The notes under the pieces are model-generated. The model did not search any database. It was not told the origin of the DNA and saw only the letters and a program-made list of their open reading frames with translations. From Flavobacterium sp. TR2 (GTDB lineage Bacteria > Bacteroidota > Bacteroidia > Flavobacteriales > Flavobacteriaceae): DNA of 64,000 nucleotides. The DNA is taken from assembly GCF_025252405.1 (NCBI RefSeq), contig NZ_CP104307.1:3596001-3660000 (forward strand). The letters are read 5' to 3'. Position numbers and translations under genes: made by a program. Positions within the stretch are counted from its first letter, which is position 1, and each line of letters opens with the position of its first letter. Below are positions 32,354-41,017 of this stretch, piece after piece.

Positions 32354-33322
32354 TTATTTCGAACTTAAATAATCTACAATCATACTAGCATGAATTCTAG
32401 AGTTTTCAATAAACCATTTATGCGTCTGCATTCCTCCACACACAACACCTGCGAGAAATAAACCTTCCACATTGGTTTCCATTGTCTCAGGATTATAAAC
32501 TGGAATTTTTAATTCATCATCAGAAAGCTGAATTCCGATTTTTTCTAGAAAATTCAAATCTGGTTTGTAGCCTGTTAATGCAAGCACAAAATCATTTTCT
32601 ATTGTAATCTTTCCGTTTGGCGTTAGAATTTCTACTTCATCCTCGCGAATTTCGGTTATATTAGATTCAAAATACGCCTTAATGCTTCCTTCAGCAATAC
32701 GGTTTTCAATATCAGGCTTTACCCAATATTTGACACGATTATTAATTTCGTTTTTACGGATTACCATTGTAACCTCTGCTCCTTTTCTCCAGCATTCCAA
32801 AGCCGCATCTACCGAAGAGTTGTTTGCTCCCACAACCAAAACTTTCCTAAAAGCATATTCGTGCGCTTCTTTGTAGTAATGGCGCACTTTTGAAAGATGT
32901 TCCCCAAAAACGTTCATTTCTATCGGAATGTCATAAAAGCCTGTTGCCATTATAACATTCTTTGATTCATACTTATGTTTATCGGTTGTGATCTTAAAAA
33001 TATCTTGGTTCTTCAGTATATCAGTTACTTTTTCAAATAAATTAATATTGAATTTAAAATAACGATGAATATTTCGATAGTATTCTAGCGCTTCCTGCCT
33101 TCCAGGTTTGGGTGCCAAGCAGTTAAACGGAATTCCGCCAATTTCTAATCTTTCTGCGGTTGAGAAAAAGGTCATGTAAAGAGGATAATTAAAAATGCTG
33201 TTAACGATCGCTCCTTTTTCAATAATGAGATATTTTAATTTTTTCTTTTCAGCTTCTATTGCGCAGGCAAGTCCAATTGGTCCGCCACCCACAATAACAA
33301 GGTCGTATATTGATTCTGTCAT
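32354..33322 (-). CDS. YpdA-like FAD/NAD(P)-dependent oxidoreductase
   Basis: 322 residues with the FAD loop VGGGPIGLACA (11-21), a second Rossmann loop VGANNSSVDAAL near 160, and the C-terminal FAD motif (GLFLAGVVCGG). This length and the YPLYMTFFS segment match YpdA, the proposed bacillithiol-disulfide reductase. In Firmicutes YpdA the active Cys stands in GGGPCG; here the position is Ile (I16). A Cys follows at 20 instead. The CYTH gene lies upstream with a 1-nt gap, so both form one transcript. Confidence 0.82.
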   Translation of the reverse strand: MTESIYDLVIVGGGPIGLACAIEAEKKKLKYLIIEKGAIVNSIFNYPLYMTFFSTAERLEIGGIPFNCLAPKPGRQEALEYYRNIHRYFKFNINLFEKVTDILKNQDIFKITTDKHKYESKNVIMATGFYDIPIEMNVFGEHLSKVRHYYKEAHEYAFRKVLVVGANNSSVDAALECWRKGAEVTMVIRKNEINNRVKYWVKPDIENRIAEGSIKAYFESNITEIREDEVEILTPNGKITIENDFVLALTGYKPDLNFLEKIGIQLSDDELKIPVYNPETMETNVEGLFLAGVVCGGMQTHKWFIENSRIHASMIVDYLSSK

Positions 33323-33323
33323 T

Positions 33324-33797
33324 TTATTTTTGCCAGTCTTTATAAGGATTTTTGCTTAAATAAGCATTGTAATATCTTTCGTCGTTTGTTACTTCTTCTC
33401 CAAGCCATTCTGGTTTTTCAAAAACTTCATCTTCCGAATTTAACTCTATTTCAGCCATTACCAAGCCCTCATTTTCGCCATAAAATTCGTCAACCTCAAA
33501 TACGTGCTCTCCATATTTTATTTCGTAGCGAGTTTTTTCAATTTTACCTTTTTCGCATAATTTTAATAGTTCCTGAGCTTCATCAAGCGGAATTTCATTC
33601 TCCCATTCAAAACGCGACATACCGCCGCTATGGCTTATTCCTTTTATCGTAATAAAGCCTTTGTGTCCTTTAATCCTAACCCTCACTGTGCGCTCAGGAG
33701 CAGAACTCAAGTAGCCTTGAGCAATCTTATTTTGAGCAAAGGCTTGCTTTTTGAAGCTGTCAGATTTTACAAGAAATTTTCTTTCTATTTCAACCAT
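33324..33797 (-). CDS. CYTH-domain phosphohydrolase-like protein
   Basis: 157 residues. The signature EIERKFLV stands at the N-terminus; RTVRVRIKGHKGFITIKG, SRFEWENEIP, KTRYEIKYG and AEIELNSEDE give the charged lining of the eight-strand tunnel. Family members hydrolyse triphosphates such as PPPi or thiamine triphosphate with metal; the substrate here is not known. One nt before the YpdA-like gene. Confidence 0.92.
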   Translation of the reverse strand: MVEIERKFLVKSDSFKKQAFAQNKIAQGYLSSAPERTVRVRIKGHKGFITIKGISHSGGMSRFEWENEIPLDEAQELLKLCEKGKIEKTRYEIKYGEHVFEVDEFYGENEGLVMAEIELNSEDEVFEKPEWLGEEVTNDERYYNAYLSKNPYKDWQK

Positions 33798-33980
33798 TTT
33801 AAATGTAGATTATTTTTTATGCAAGTTACTCATTTTAATCAAGCCTTTGAGCTTATAAAAAATGAAAAATAAGTTAATTTATTTTGTCTCAGTACAAATA
33901 CGCAACATGAAAATAACTGATAATTAACACGTTAAGAATATTATTTTAAGTAAATTTGATAGAATCTTAATCCGTCACCT

Positions 33981-34892
33981 ATGTCTAAAAAAGCACTTTA
34001 TCTATTAGGCATTGCAATTACTATTGTTTTGGGTACATTTTTATATCTGAAATTTTGTTGCAACTGCTGCGAAAAAGCAATAACGGATGATACTCCTAAA
34101 ACAGTTTCAGATACTGTCCAAGAGCCCAATTTTGTTCCGTTTGTATTAAATGGTTCGGGAATTGAATATCATACAAATGATAATCTCAAGTTCCTAAAAA
34201 ACAGCGCGAAATTAATAATGCCTGTAAGTGATTCTGTAATAACTGGTATCGAAAAGTTACAAATGTTTTTGAAATCAAATCCGAAACAAAAAATAACCAT
34301 AACCGGTTATGCCACTTCTGACGAAACAAATTCCACCACTTTTGAAAACCTTGGCCTTGCGAGGGCAAATGATGTAAGGAATTATTTTGTTTCAAAAGGA
34401 CTTTCTGAAAATCAATTTAATACGAAAGGAGAAATTCTAGACAAATGGAAAATGAATGCAGACACACTTCTTGGACCTGCTAATTATTCGTTTGAAATTA
34501 TTGACTCAACAGCTGTCACAAATAATGAATGGAGTGCATTAAAAGATAAAATAAATGCACAGCCATTGATTCTACATTTCAATACAAACCGATCTAGTCA
34601 GACCTTAAGCGATGCTGAGAAACAAAAAGTGGCCGATATTGCAAAATACACAGAAAATGTTAAGGATGCTGTTATTCTAGTAGTAGGACATTCTGACAAT
34701 ATTGGAAACCGCAGCTCGAATATTGCTTTAGCCCAAAAAAGAGCTGACTTTTCTAAAGATTATCTTTCTAAAAACGGAATTGATTCTGAGCGAATTGAAA
34801 CGCAGTCGAAAGGTCCTGACGAGCCAATTGGTGACAATGGCACTGCAGAAGGAAAGGCAGAAAACAGAAGGACAGTAATTACCATTAAATAA
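33981..34892 (+). CDS. OmpA-family envelope protein with two OmpA-like domains
   Basis: 303 residues. An N-terminal membrane segment (about 5-25) is followed by a CCNCC cysteine cluster. Two OmpA C-terminal-type domains follow: a diverged one at about 55-170 (KITITGYATSDETNSTTFENLGLARANDVRNYF) and a canonical one at about 190-303 (LVVGHSDNIGNRSSNIALAQKRA, ENRRTVITIK). Such domains hold peptidoglycan. The anchor looks uncleaved. The next gene, 18 nt later, encodes another anchored protein and may be its partner. Confidence 0.85.
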   Translation: MSKKALYLLGIAITIVLGTFLYLKFCCNCCEKAITDDTPKTVSDTVQEPNFVPFVLNGSGIEYHTNDNLKFLKNSAKLIMPVSDSVITGIEKLQMFLKSNPKQKITITGYATSDETNSTTFENLGLARANDVRNYFVSKGLSENQFNTKGEILDKWKMNADTLLGPANYSFEIIDSTAVTNNEWSALKDKINAQPLILHFNTNRSSQTLSDAEKQKVADIAKYTENVKDAVILVVGHSDNIGNRSSNIALAQKRADFSKDYLSKNGIDSERIETQSKGPDEPIGDNGTAEGKAENRRTVITIK

Positions 34893-34910
34893 CAATCAAA
34901 ATATACGATC

Positions 34911-35456
34911 ATGAATATACCTTGTATCTTAATACCTGTGCTAGTGGGATTAATCTGCGGAATTTTAGGTTACTTACTAGGAAAAATGAATTCGAAAAAT
35001 GATGATTCGCTTGCTGCGTCACTTCAAGCAGATTTGGACGCGTGCAAGGCCAATACAAAAAACTTGAATGCAAGAATTTCTACTCTTGAAGCAGATCTGG
35101 CTGCAAAAGCTAAATCTTCAGTCCAGTCATTTGCGGCAGCTGCTCCCATAACAATTCCTTTTGATGCGGCCTTAGCGGCAAATGTGTTGGGCAAAAAAAT
35201 AAAAGAGAATGACTTAAAAATAGTTGAAGGAATCGGCCCTAAAATCGAAGCTTTGTTTAATGCTGCAGGAATCAATACTTGGTATGATCTTTCTCAAGCT
35301 TCTACAGAAAAATTACAGTCTATTTTGGATGCAGGAGGAGAAAATTATGCCATGCATAATCCGAGTACATGGGCAAGACAAGCATTAATGGCTTATCAAG
35401 GAAAATGGCAAGATTTGAAAGAGTGGCAAGATAGCCTTTTGGGCGGAAAAGAGTGA
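34911..35456 (+). CDS. membrane-anchored helix-hairpin-helix protein
   Basis: 181 residues. TM segment at about 4-25 (ILIPVLVGLICGILGYLLG), a coiled-coil-like stretch (35-75), then a C-terminal domain with KIVEGIGPKIEALFNAAGINTWYDL, a helix-hairpin-helix of the type seen in L21-related DUF4332-like proteins. A DNA or protein-binding role is possible. Located 18 nt behind the OmpA-type gene, so probably co-expressed. Confidence 0.82.
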   Translation: MNIPCILIPVLVGLICGILGYLLGKMNSKNDDSLAASLQADLDACKANTKNLNARISTLEADLAAKAKSSVQSFAAAAPITIPFDAALAANVLGKKIKENDLKIVEGIGPKIEALFNAAGINTWYDLSQASTEKLQSILDAGGENYAMHNPSTWARQALMAYQGKWQDLKEWQDSLLGGKE

Positions 35457-35766
35457 AAAAAGGTTCTGAGGTTTAAAGGTGCAAAGGGACAGAGTTTTTT
35501 CTGCTTTAAAAAGGTTCAGAGGTTCAGAGGCGCAAAGGGACAGAGGTTTTCTTACTTTGTGTTTTCCATCTTTGAGCCTTGCTGCTTTAAAAAAGGTTCA
35601 GAGGTTCAGAGGTGCAAAGGGACAGAGGTTTTCTACATTGTGTTTTGCATCTTTGAGCCTTTGCAACTTTGCACCTTTGAGCCTCTACTACTTTGAACCT
35701 TTGCATCTCTGAACCTTTGCACCTTTGTACCTTTGTACCTTTGTACCTTTGTACCTTTGAACCTTT
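35457..35766. repeat. low-complexity CAAAGG/CCTTTG repeat block
   Basis: The left half holds three diverged copies of GGTTCAGAGGyGCAAAGGGACAGAG; the right half holds the complementary CTTTGnACCTTTG series, ending with four to five ACCTTTGT octamers at 35720-35760. The halves can pair as one long hairpin. Open frames across it are repeat artefacts, not genes. No other content is visible in this 314-bp gap. Confidence 0.85.
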
Positions 35767-35770
35767 GTCA

Positions 35771-36805
35771 CTAAAAAAAAGTACTCCATTCCATTTTAGG
35801 ATTATACCATAGTTTTCCATTTTTAACTTCTAATGGACAATCTATATTATTAGCATATAAAGCTCCTGTTCCTAAACCTTGAGGCATATCTGAGTTTAAT
35901 GTAAAGGTCCATTGGGCTATCGCATTCAACCCGATATTGCTTTCTAATGCCGAAGTAATCCACCAGCCGATATTGTATTTTTCTGCAAGAGTGATCCATT
36001 CTTGCGTGCCGCGGAAACCGCCAATGAAACTTGGCTTTAAAATGATGTATTGAGGCTTTATATTCTGCAGCAGTTTTTCTTTTTCTTCAAATGAAAATAC
36101 GCCTATAAGCTCTTCATCTAAAGCAATCGGAAAAGGCGTTTGTTTACAAAGTTCAGCCATTTCTAAAACTTGGCCTTTTTTAATAGGCTGCTCGATGCTA
36201 TGAAGCTGAAATTGATTTAATTGATTTAATTTATCTAAAGCTTCCATCGAAGAAAAAGCGCCATTGGCATCCACTCTGATTTCTATTTCTTCTGGAGAAA
36301 AATGACTTCTAATGAATTGCAGCAGTTCCAGTTCTTTATTAAAATCAATCGCTCCAATTTTAAGTTTGATACAGCTAAAACCATCAGCCAATTTTTCTTC
36401 TATCTGCTGCTTCATAAAAGCAGATTCACCCATCCAAACTAATCCATTTATGGCAATTGAACTTGAACTTCTGGTAAAATTAGACGGAAATAAGAGATAT
36501 GGATTTTCACTTTTCAATGACAAAAAAGCCATTTCGATTCCGAATTGTATAGAAGGAAATTCTAATAATTGGTTCCAAAGAGCTGTTTCTTCTAAATGAA
36601 TATTATCGCAAGCCCATTTTAGTTTTTCTTCGTAATCTGTACGATCGTCTGCACTTAATCCACGCAATATACCGCACTCTCCTATTCCTTTTTTGCCGTT
36701 TTCTTCCAGAACAATAAACCAAGTCTCTTTCTCGGTCATAATTCCTCGGGAAGTTCCAGACGGACGTTTAAATTCTAGAAGGTATTTATGATAAGATGCT
36801 TTCAT
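35771..36805 (-). CDS. menC: o-succinylbenzoate synthase
   Basis: 344 residues of the enolase superfamily. The KxK base is in CIKLKIG (near 163), metal ligands in RVDANGAFS, SIEQPI and ALDEEL, and the second lysine in ILKPSFIGG (near 235). It dehydrates SHCHC to o-succinylbenzoate in menaquinone synthesis. This family is related to N-acylamino acid racemases, but the neighbourhood (menA, menB, menD) supports MenC. Confidence 0.9.
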   Translation of the reverse strand: MKASYHKYLLEFKRPSGTSRGIMTEKETWFIVLEENGKKGIGECGILRGLSADDRTDYEEKLKWACDNIHLEETALWNQLLEFPSIQFGIEMAFLSLKSENPYLLFPSNFTRSSSSIAINGLVWMGESAFMKQQIEEKLADGFSCIKLKIGAIDFNKELELLQFIRSHFSPEEIEIRVDANGAFSSMEALDKLNQLNQFQLHSIEQPIKKGQVLEMAELCKQTPFPIALDEELIGVFSFEEKEKLLQNIKPQYIILKPSFIGGFRGTQEWITLAEKYNIGWWITSALESNIGLNAIAQWTFTLNSDMPQGLGTGALYANNIDCPLEVKNGKLWYNPKMEWSTFF

Positions 36806-36810
36806 TTCTT

Positions 36811-36910
36811 TAAGGTGCTAAGATGCTAAGTTCTGAGATACTGAGTTAAAAAAGTATGCTTTAAAAAGCATCTCACATTTAAGCAACTTAGTATCTCAGC
36901 AGCTTAGAAA
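36811..36910. repeat. imperfect inverted repeat (GCTAAG/CTTAG type)
   Basis: Two arms, GGTGCTAAGATGCTAAGTTC...GAGATACTGAGTT and AACTTAGTATCTCAGCAGCTTAG, frame a short AT-rich centre between menC and the TPR gene. Related words occur at 42640-42680. Confidence 0.6.
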
Positions 36911-36911
36911 C

Positions 36912-38150
36912 TTAATTATATAATTTTAAGATTTTTTCAAAATCTTTTGAAGGCAAACCTGCTTTTTCAAAAGTTTGAAAATCAAGTTTTGTTTTTGCAA
37001 TCCAACTTAAACTGTCCGTTACATTTTGAGTCTGATACTTTTTGTAAATCGCTTTGGCTGCGCTGTAGTCGTCGTTTACCAAATAAGTATGAGCCAAATT
37101 TAATTTGATCAATAATTCTGTATCATCCAGCTTTTCGCCTTCTTGAAGTGCTTTTAATGCTTTTGCGTATTGTTTGGTCAAAATATAGCAATATCCCAAC
37201 GAACTGTAATCTAACGCTGTAGCTTTGCCTTCATTTACAATTGTATTTAATTTTGGAATTGCCTCGTTGTATTTTTGAGCTTTGATTAAAGAAGCCACTT
37301 GGACTCTTAAATCGTTAAATACATTTTTAGAAATATCAGCATCTCTGTAACAGCTGTTTCCAAAATCTTTATACACTTTTGTTTTTTCGACAGCCAACAA
37401 TTTTTGAAACTCATCATAACGATATTGTTTCATGATTTTGTTGAGAATGCAAACGCAAAAATCATCTGAATTAGCCATTTTTTGTGCCATTGTAGAAGTT
37501 TTGCACAAGCTAATAATTTCGTTTTTGTTGTCCTGATTCCATCCGCGGTTGAGTTTTGCATCTACCCACGGCACTACTTCTAGAACTACTTTTTGGCTTA
37601 GTAGCCAGTTTTTGCTTTCGAAACCAAACCAAATCGTACTGATGTTTTCTTTTAAGCAAGATGATTTATTGACAGACAGTCGTTTGGCATCTTTGCTAAC
37701 AGGCTCTGCCTGAGAATAACAGGCTTTATCAATTTTACCGTCTGCTACATACTTTTTTGCATTTTCATTTGAGGTAAAAATCGAATACGTGCATTCGTCA
37801 TCGCCCGAGATTTTTGACATTAAGAATACAGCTCCTGCCGAACCTTGGCTAATGCCTGTTGGATCTGGAATTGCTTTTAATAAAGAGACCAAGCTATTGG
37901 CCATTTCTTGATTTTTGTCTAAAAGTGTGATTCTATATACAATTTCTGTGGTTCCAACGGGTAAATCTTCTGTTGGTATAGAAATCCTATCACGTGCCGG
38001 AACCATAATTTCTTTGGTTGTAGCCCGTTCTTTGTCCCAATAACCGTCTTTTTGAGCAAAAGCGTTACCTGAAACCGCGATAAATAGTAAAAGAATGATT
38101 TGTTTGAAAGTTGTATTTTGTGATGATGCTTTAATTGCCACAGATTTCAC
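36912..38150 (-). CDS. secreted TPR-repeat protein of unknown function
   Basis: 412 residues. A signal peptide ends near FAQ (about 33). Residues 35-210 form a beta-rich domain I do not recognise, with several Cys. From about 285 to the end three TPR-like units are visible (NEAIPKLNTIVNEGKATALDYSSLG, KQYAKALKALQEGEKL, LAHTYLVNDDYSAAKAIYKKY). Not obviously part of menaquinone synthesis although it lies in that gene run. Confidence 0.78.
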   Translation of the reverse strand: MKSVAIKASSQNTTFKQIILLLFIAVSGNAFAQKDGYWDKERATTKEIMVPARDRISIPTEDLPVGTTEIVYRITLLDKNQEMANSLVSLLKAIPDPTGISQGSAGAVFLMSKISGDDECTYSIFTSNENAKKYVADGKIDKACYSQAEPVSKDAKRLSVNKSSCLKENISTIWFGFESKNWLLSQKVVLEVVPWVDAKLNRGWNQDNKNEIISLCKTSTMAQKMANSDDFCVCILNKIMKQYRYDEFQKLLAVEKTKVYKDFGNSCYRDADISKNVFNDLRVQVASLIKAQKYNEAIPKLNTIVNEGKATALDYSSLGYCYILTKQYAKALKALQEGEKLDDTELLIKLNLAHTYLVNDDYSAAKAIYKKYQTQNVTDSLSWIAKTKLDFQTFEKAGLPSKDFEKILKLYN

Positions 38151-38303
38151 AGATTAAAATGATTTTTATTTTAAAAAACTTTAATTCAATTAACATAGAT
38201 TATGCCAAATAACTTTCTTATGGAATTGAGTGCCCTAGCCCCGATTACTTCACTAAACTTTTATTTTAATTGGAGTTCAGTGAACTTCGTTTGAGGCGGT
38301 ATC

Positions 38304-38355
38304 TCCCGATTTAGAAAAACAAGGCTTTTTCAGCCGTAGTTTTTGTTAATCGGGA
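38304..38355. repeat. 52-bp stem-loop element
   Basis: TCCCGATT...AATCGGGA outer arms, with AAAAAC / GTTTTT and GGCT / AGCC inside, give a nearly continuous hairpin. It lies in the 258-bp gap between the UPF0173 and TPR genes; no ORF is visible there. Confidence 0.65.
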
Positions 38356-38385
38356 ATTTAGCCGAAAGCGGGATTAGCTCCTTCC

Positions 38386-38407
38386 ATCGACTCCGCTCAG
38401 GATGACA
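38386..38407. repeat. half of a REP-like element
   Basis: CATCGACTCCGCTCAGGATG is a single arm resembling the CTTCGACTTCGCTCAG family; no second arm was found nearby. Confidence 0.5.
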
Positions 38408-38408
38408 A

Positions 38409-39086
38409 TTATAATTCAATAGAATCTCCGATTGGTAAAAGCATTAAATCTTTTCCTTTATCGAAAAATTTACGAATTGCTTCTTCATGATTGATTTCGA
38501 TATAGCCAAAAGTATCATAGTGGTATCCAAGTACTTTGTCGCATTCTACAAAATCTGAAGCAATAATAGCGTCTTCAACATCCATGGTAAAGTTGTTTCC
38601 GATTGGGAGAATTACCAAATCCAGTTTTGTGCGAAGCGGAATTAGTTTCATATCATATGTCAATGCAGTATCTCCAGCGATGTAGATGTTTTTGTGTTCG
38701 CCTTCAATAACAAAACCTCCAGGATTTCCTCCGTACGCACCGTCAGGAAAACTGCTTGAATGGATTGCGTTTACATATTTCACTTTCCCGAAATCAAATT
38801 TCCAGCTTCCGCCATGATTCATAGGGTGCGAATTGAATCCTTTTTTTGCATAGTAGCTAGCAATTTCGGCGTTAGAAACGATAACAGCATTTGTATTTTT
38901 GGCAATAGCTTCAACGTCCAACACGTGATCTGCGTGCGCATGAGTCAGCAAAATATAATCGGCTTTTATGGTGCTAAGATTGATTGATGCCGCTTGTGGG
39001 TTTCCGGTAATAAATGGATCCACAATAATGTGTTTTCCTCCTACTTCAATTCCTAATGAAGCGTGTCCGTAGTATGTAATTTTCAT
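38409..39086 (-). CDS. UPF0173 metal-dependent hydrolase (MBL fold)
   Basis: 225 residues. HxHxDH is intact as H49-A-H51-A-D53-H54, with later ligands in AIHSSSFPDG, AGDTAL and the C-terminal GYHYDTFG. Full length for UPF0173. Substrate unknown. It lies 33 nt downstream of menA on the same strand and is probably co-transcribed. Confidence 0.92.
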   Translation of the reverse strand: MKITYYGHASLGIEVGGKHIIVDPFITGNPQAASINLSTIKADYILLTHAHADHVLDVEAIAKNTNAVIVSNAEIASYYAKKGFNSHPMNHGGSWKFDFGKVKYVNAIHSSSFPDGAYGGNPGGFVIEGEHKNIYIAGDTALTYDMKLIPLRTKLDLVILPIGNNFTMDVEDAIIASDFVECDKVLGYHYDTFGYIEINHEEAIRKFFDKGKDLMLLPIGDSIEL

Positions 39087-39119
39087 TTTGTTACCTTTTT
39101 AAAATTAAACATTTGTTTT

Positions 39120-40082
39120 TTATCTTCCTCCTAAAAAGAGGTTTACAATAATATCTGAAATCAGTGAAATCATACACACTGTAAGCAATATAGAAAGCAA
39201 GAATGTGCTCAGTGCCAGTTTTTTCAATTCTGGGTCTAATAATTTTGGATCTTGATTTTTGTAAACCGTAATCAAGTGTTTTGTCAACGGAATATAAGCC
39301 AGTACAAATAAGTATTGATCAAAGTTATAATCGCTCAAAACAGCAAATGCAACTACTAAAACCATCGCAGTAATGATTAGGAAAAAGTGATAATTTTTAG
39401 CTTTTTTAGCTCCAATCTGCACTACGATCGTATTTTTTCCTGATTTTTTATCTGATTCCTGATCGCGCATATTGTTTAGGTTTAAAACGCCAACGCTCAA
39501 TAATCCGATTGCTACGGCTGGAAGAATTAAAAGCGGATCAACTTCTTTTGCGTACAAAAAGTTAACGCCCAAAGTGCTCACCAATCCGAAGAAAATAAAA
39601 ACAAATAAATCTCCAAATCCTCTGTAACCATAAGCAGAATTACCAACGGTGTAGCGAATTGCAGAGATAATAGCAGCGATTCCTAACAGCAGAAAAAAGA
39701 TGGAATACCCGAAATTGTCTTTCCCAAAAGCAAAATAAATCAATATTATTGCAGACAGCAACGTAAGGAATGAAGTGATAATAATGGCTTTTTTCATTGC
39801 CTGAGGCGTAATAACGCCACTCTGAATAGCACGCTGAGGCCCAACACGGTCTGCATTATCCGTTCCTTTTACTCCATCTCCATAATCGTTTGCAAAATTG
39901 GATAAAACCTGTAATCCTAACGTTGTCAATAAAGCAAAACCAAAAACCTTCCAGCTGAATACTTCGGTTGGGGTATTAATAGTTTCTGTTGGATTTGACA
40001 AAGCATAAATGCTTCCAACTATAATTCCGGAAACGGATAAAGGTAATGTGCGCAGTCTTGCGGCTTCAATCCAATGTTTCAT
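39120..40082 (-). CDS. menA: 1,4-dihydroxy-2-naphthoate prenyltransferase
   Basis: 320 residues, UbiA superfamily, about nine membrane helices. The first Asp-rich motif is NFANDYGDGVKGTDN (near 63-77) and the second NLNNMRDQESDKKSGKNT (near 205-222). It attaches the polyprenyl tail to DHNA in the inner membrane to give demethylmenaquinone. Full length, preceded by menB on the same strand. Confidence 0.93.
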   Translation of the reverse strand: MKHWIEAARLRTLPLSVSGIIVGSIYALSNPTETINTPTEVFSWKVFGFALLTTLGLQVLSNFANDYGDGVKGTDNADRVGPQRAIQSGVITPQAMKKAIIITSFLTLLSAIILIYFAFGKDNFGYSIFFLLLGIAAIISAIRYTVGNSAYGYRGFGDLFVFIFFGLVSTLGVNFLYAKEVDPLLILPAVAIGLLSVGVLNLNNMRDQESDKKSGKNTIVVQIGAKKAKNYHFFLIITAMVLVVAFAVLSDYNFDQYLFVLAYIPLTKHLITVYKNQDPKLLDPELKKLALSTFLLSILLTVCMISLISDIIVNLFLGGR

Positions 40083-40083
40083 G

Positions 40084-40183
40084 TTTTAATTTTAGATTTT
40101 AGAATATAGATTTTAGATTATTATATTCTGATTTGAAATTATAGACTGAAAATCTAGAATCTAAAATCAGAAATCTAAAATTA
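40084..40183. repeat. imperfect inverted repeat of TAGATTTTAGA type
   Basis: Several TAGATTTTAGA words on the left and TCTAGAATCTAAAAT / AGAAATCTAAAAT on the right fill the gap between menA and menB and can form a long hairpin. Confidence 0.65.
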
Positions 40184-41017
40184 TTAAGGAATCCACTTGT
40201 TTTCTCCAAAGTTTGGTTTTCTCTTTTCTAAGAAAGCATTTCTTCCTTCTTTTGCTTCTTCGGTCATATAAGCTAAACGGGTTGCTTCGCCTGCAAAAAC
40301 TTGCTGTCCGACCATTCCGTCATCTGTTAAGTTCATTGCAAATTTCAGCATTTTAATAGATGTTGGCGATTTTTGAAGAATTTCCTGCGCCCATTCGTAC
40401 GCCGTAGCTTCAAGTTCGTCATGAGGAATTACGGCATTTACCATTCCCATTTCAAAAGCTTCTTGAGCAGAGTAGTTACGTCCTAAAAAGAAAATTTCAC
40501 GCGCTTTTTTCTGTCCTACCATTTTAGCCAAATATGCTGATCCGTAACCGCCGTCAAAACTAGTTACGTCTGCATCTGTCTGCTTAAAAATAGCGTGTTC
40601 TTTACTAGCAAGCGTCATATCGCAAACTACGTGCAAACTATGTCCGCCTCCTACAGCCCAACCTGGAACAACTGCAATAACCACTTTAGGCATGAAGCGA
40701 ATTAAACGCTGCACTTCTAAAATATTTAAACGGTGCTGCCCATCGTCTCCTACATATCCTTGATGTCCGCGTGCATTCTGATCTCCTCCGCTGCAGAAAG
40801 AATACACTCCGTCTTTTGTTGAAGGCCCTTCTGCAGAAAGCAAAACAACTCCAATCGAAGTGTCTTCCTGCGCATCGTAAAAAGCTTGGTATAATTCTGA
40901 AGTTGTTTTAGGGCGGAATGCGTTTCTTACATTTGGTCTGTTAAAAGCTATTCTTGCTACTCCATTGCATTTTTTATAAGTTATATCTTCAAATTCTCTG
41001 GCTGTAATCCAATCCAT
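40184..41017 (-). CDS. menB: 1,4-dihydroxy-2-naphthoyl-CoA synthase
   Basis: 277 residues, crotonase superfamily. It closes the second ring in o-succinylbenzoyl-CoA. Key blocks: FCSGGDQNARGHQGYVGDDG (oxyanion and flexible loop), VPGWAVGGGHSLHVVCD, the conserved TDADVTSFDGGYGSAYLA with Asp and Tyr of the active site, and a C-terminal RKPNFG. The family's bicarbonate-independent or dependent type is not decided here. No MenE adjacent. Confidence 0.95.
   Translation of the reverse strand: MDWITAREFEDITYKKCNGVARIAFNRPNVRNAFRPKTTSELYQAFYDAQEDTSIGVVLLSAEGPSTKDGVYSFCSGGDQNARGHQGYVGDDGQHRLNILEVQRLIRFMPKVVIAVVPGWAVGGGHSLHVVCDMTLASKEHAIFKQTDADVTSFDGGYGSAYLAKMVGQKKAREIFFLGRNYSAQEAFEMGMVNAVIPHDELEATAYEWAQEILQKSPTSIKMLKFAMNLTDDGMVGQQVFAGEATRLAYMTEEAKEGRNAFLEKRKPNFGENKWIP

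Noticed and set aside
35715..35766. Short direct repeats resembling a mini-CRISPR
   Set aside because: ACCTTTGT octamers follow each other with no spacers; simple tandem repeat.
35479..35820. Two overlapping open frames of 77 codons on opposite strands
   Set aside because: They run through the CAAAGG/CCTTTG repeat block; the predicted products are repeat artefacts.
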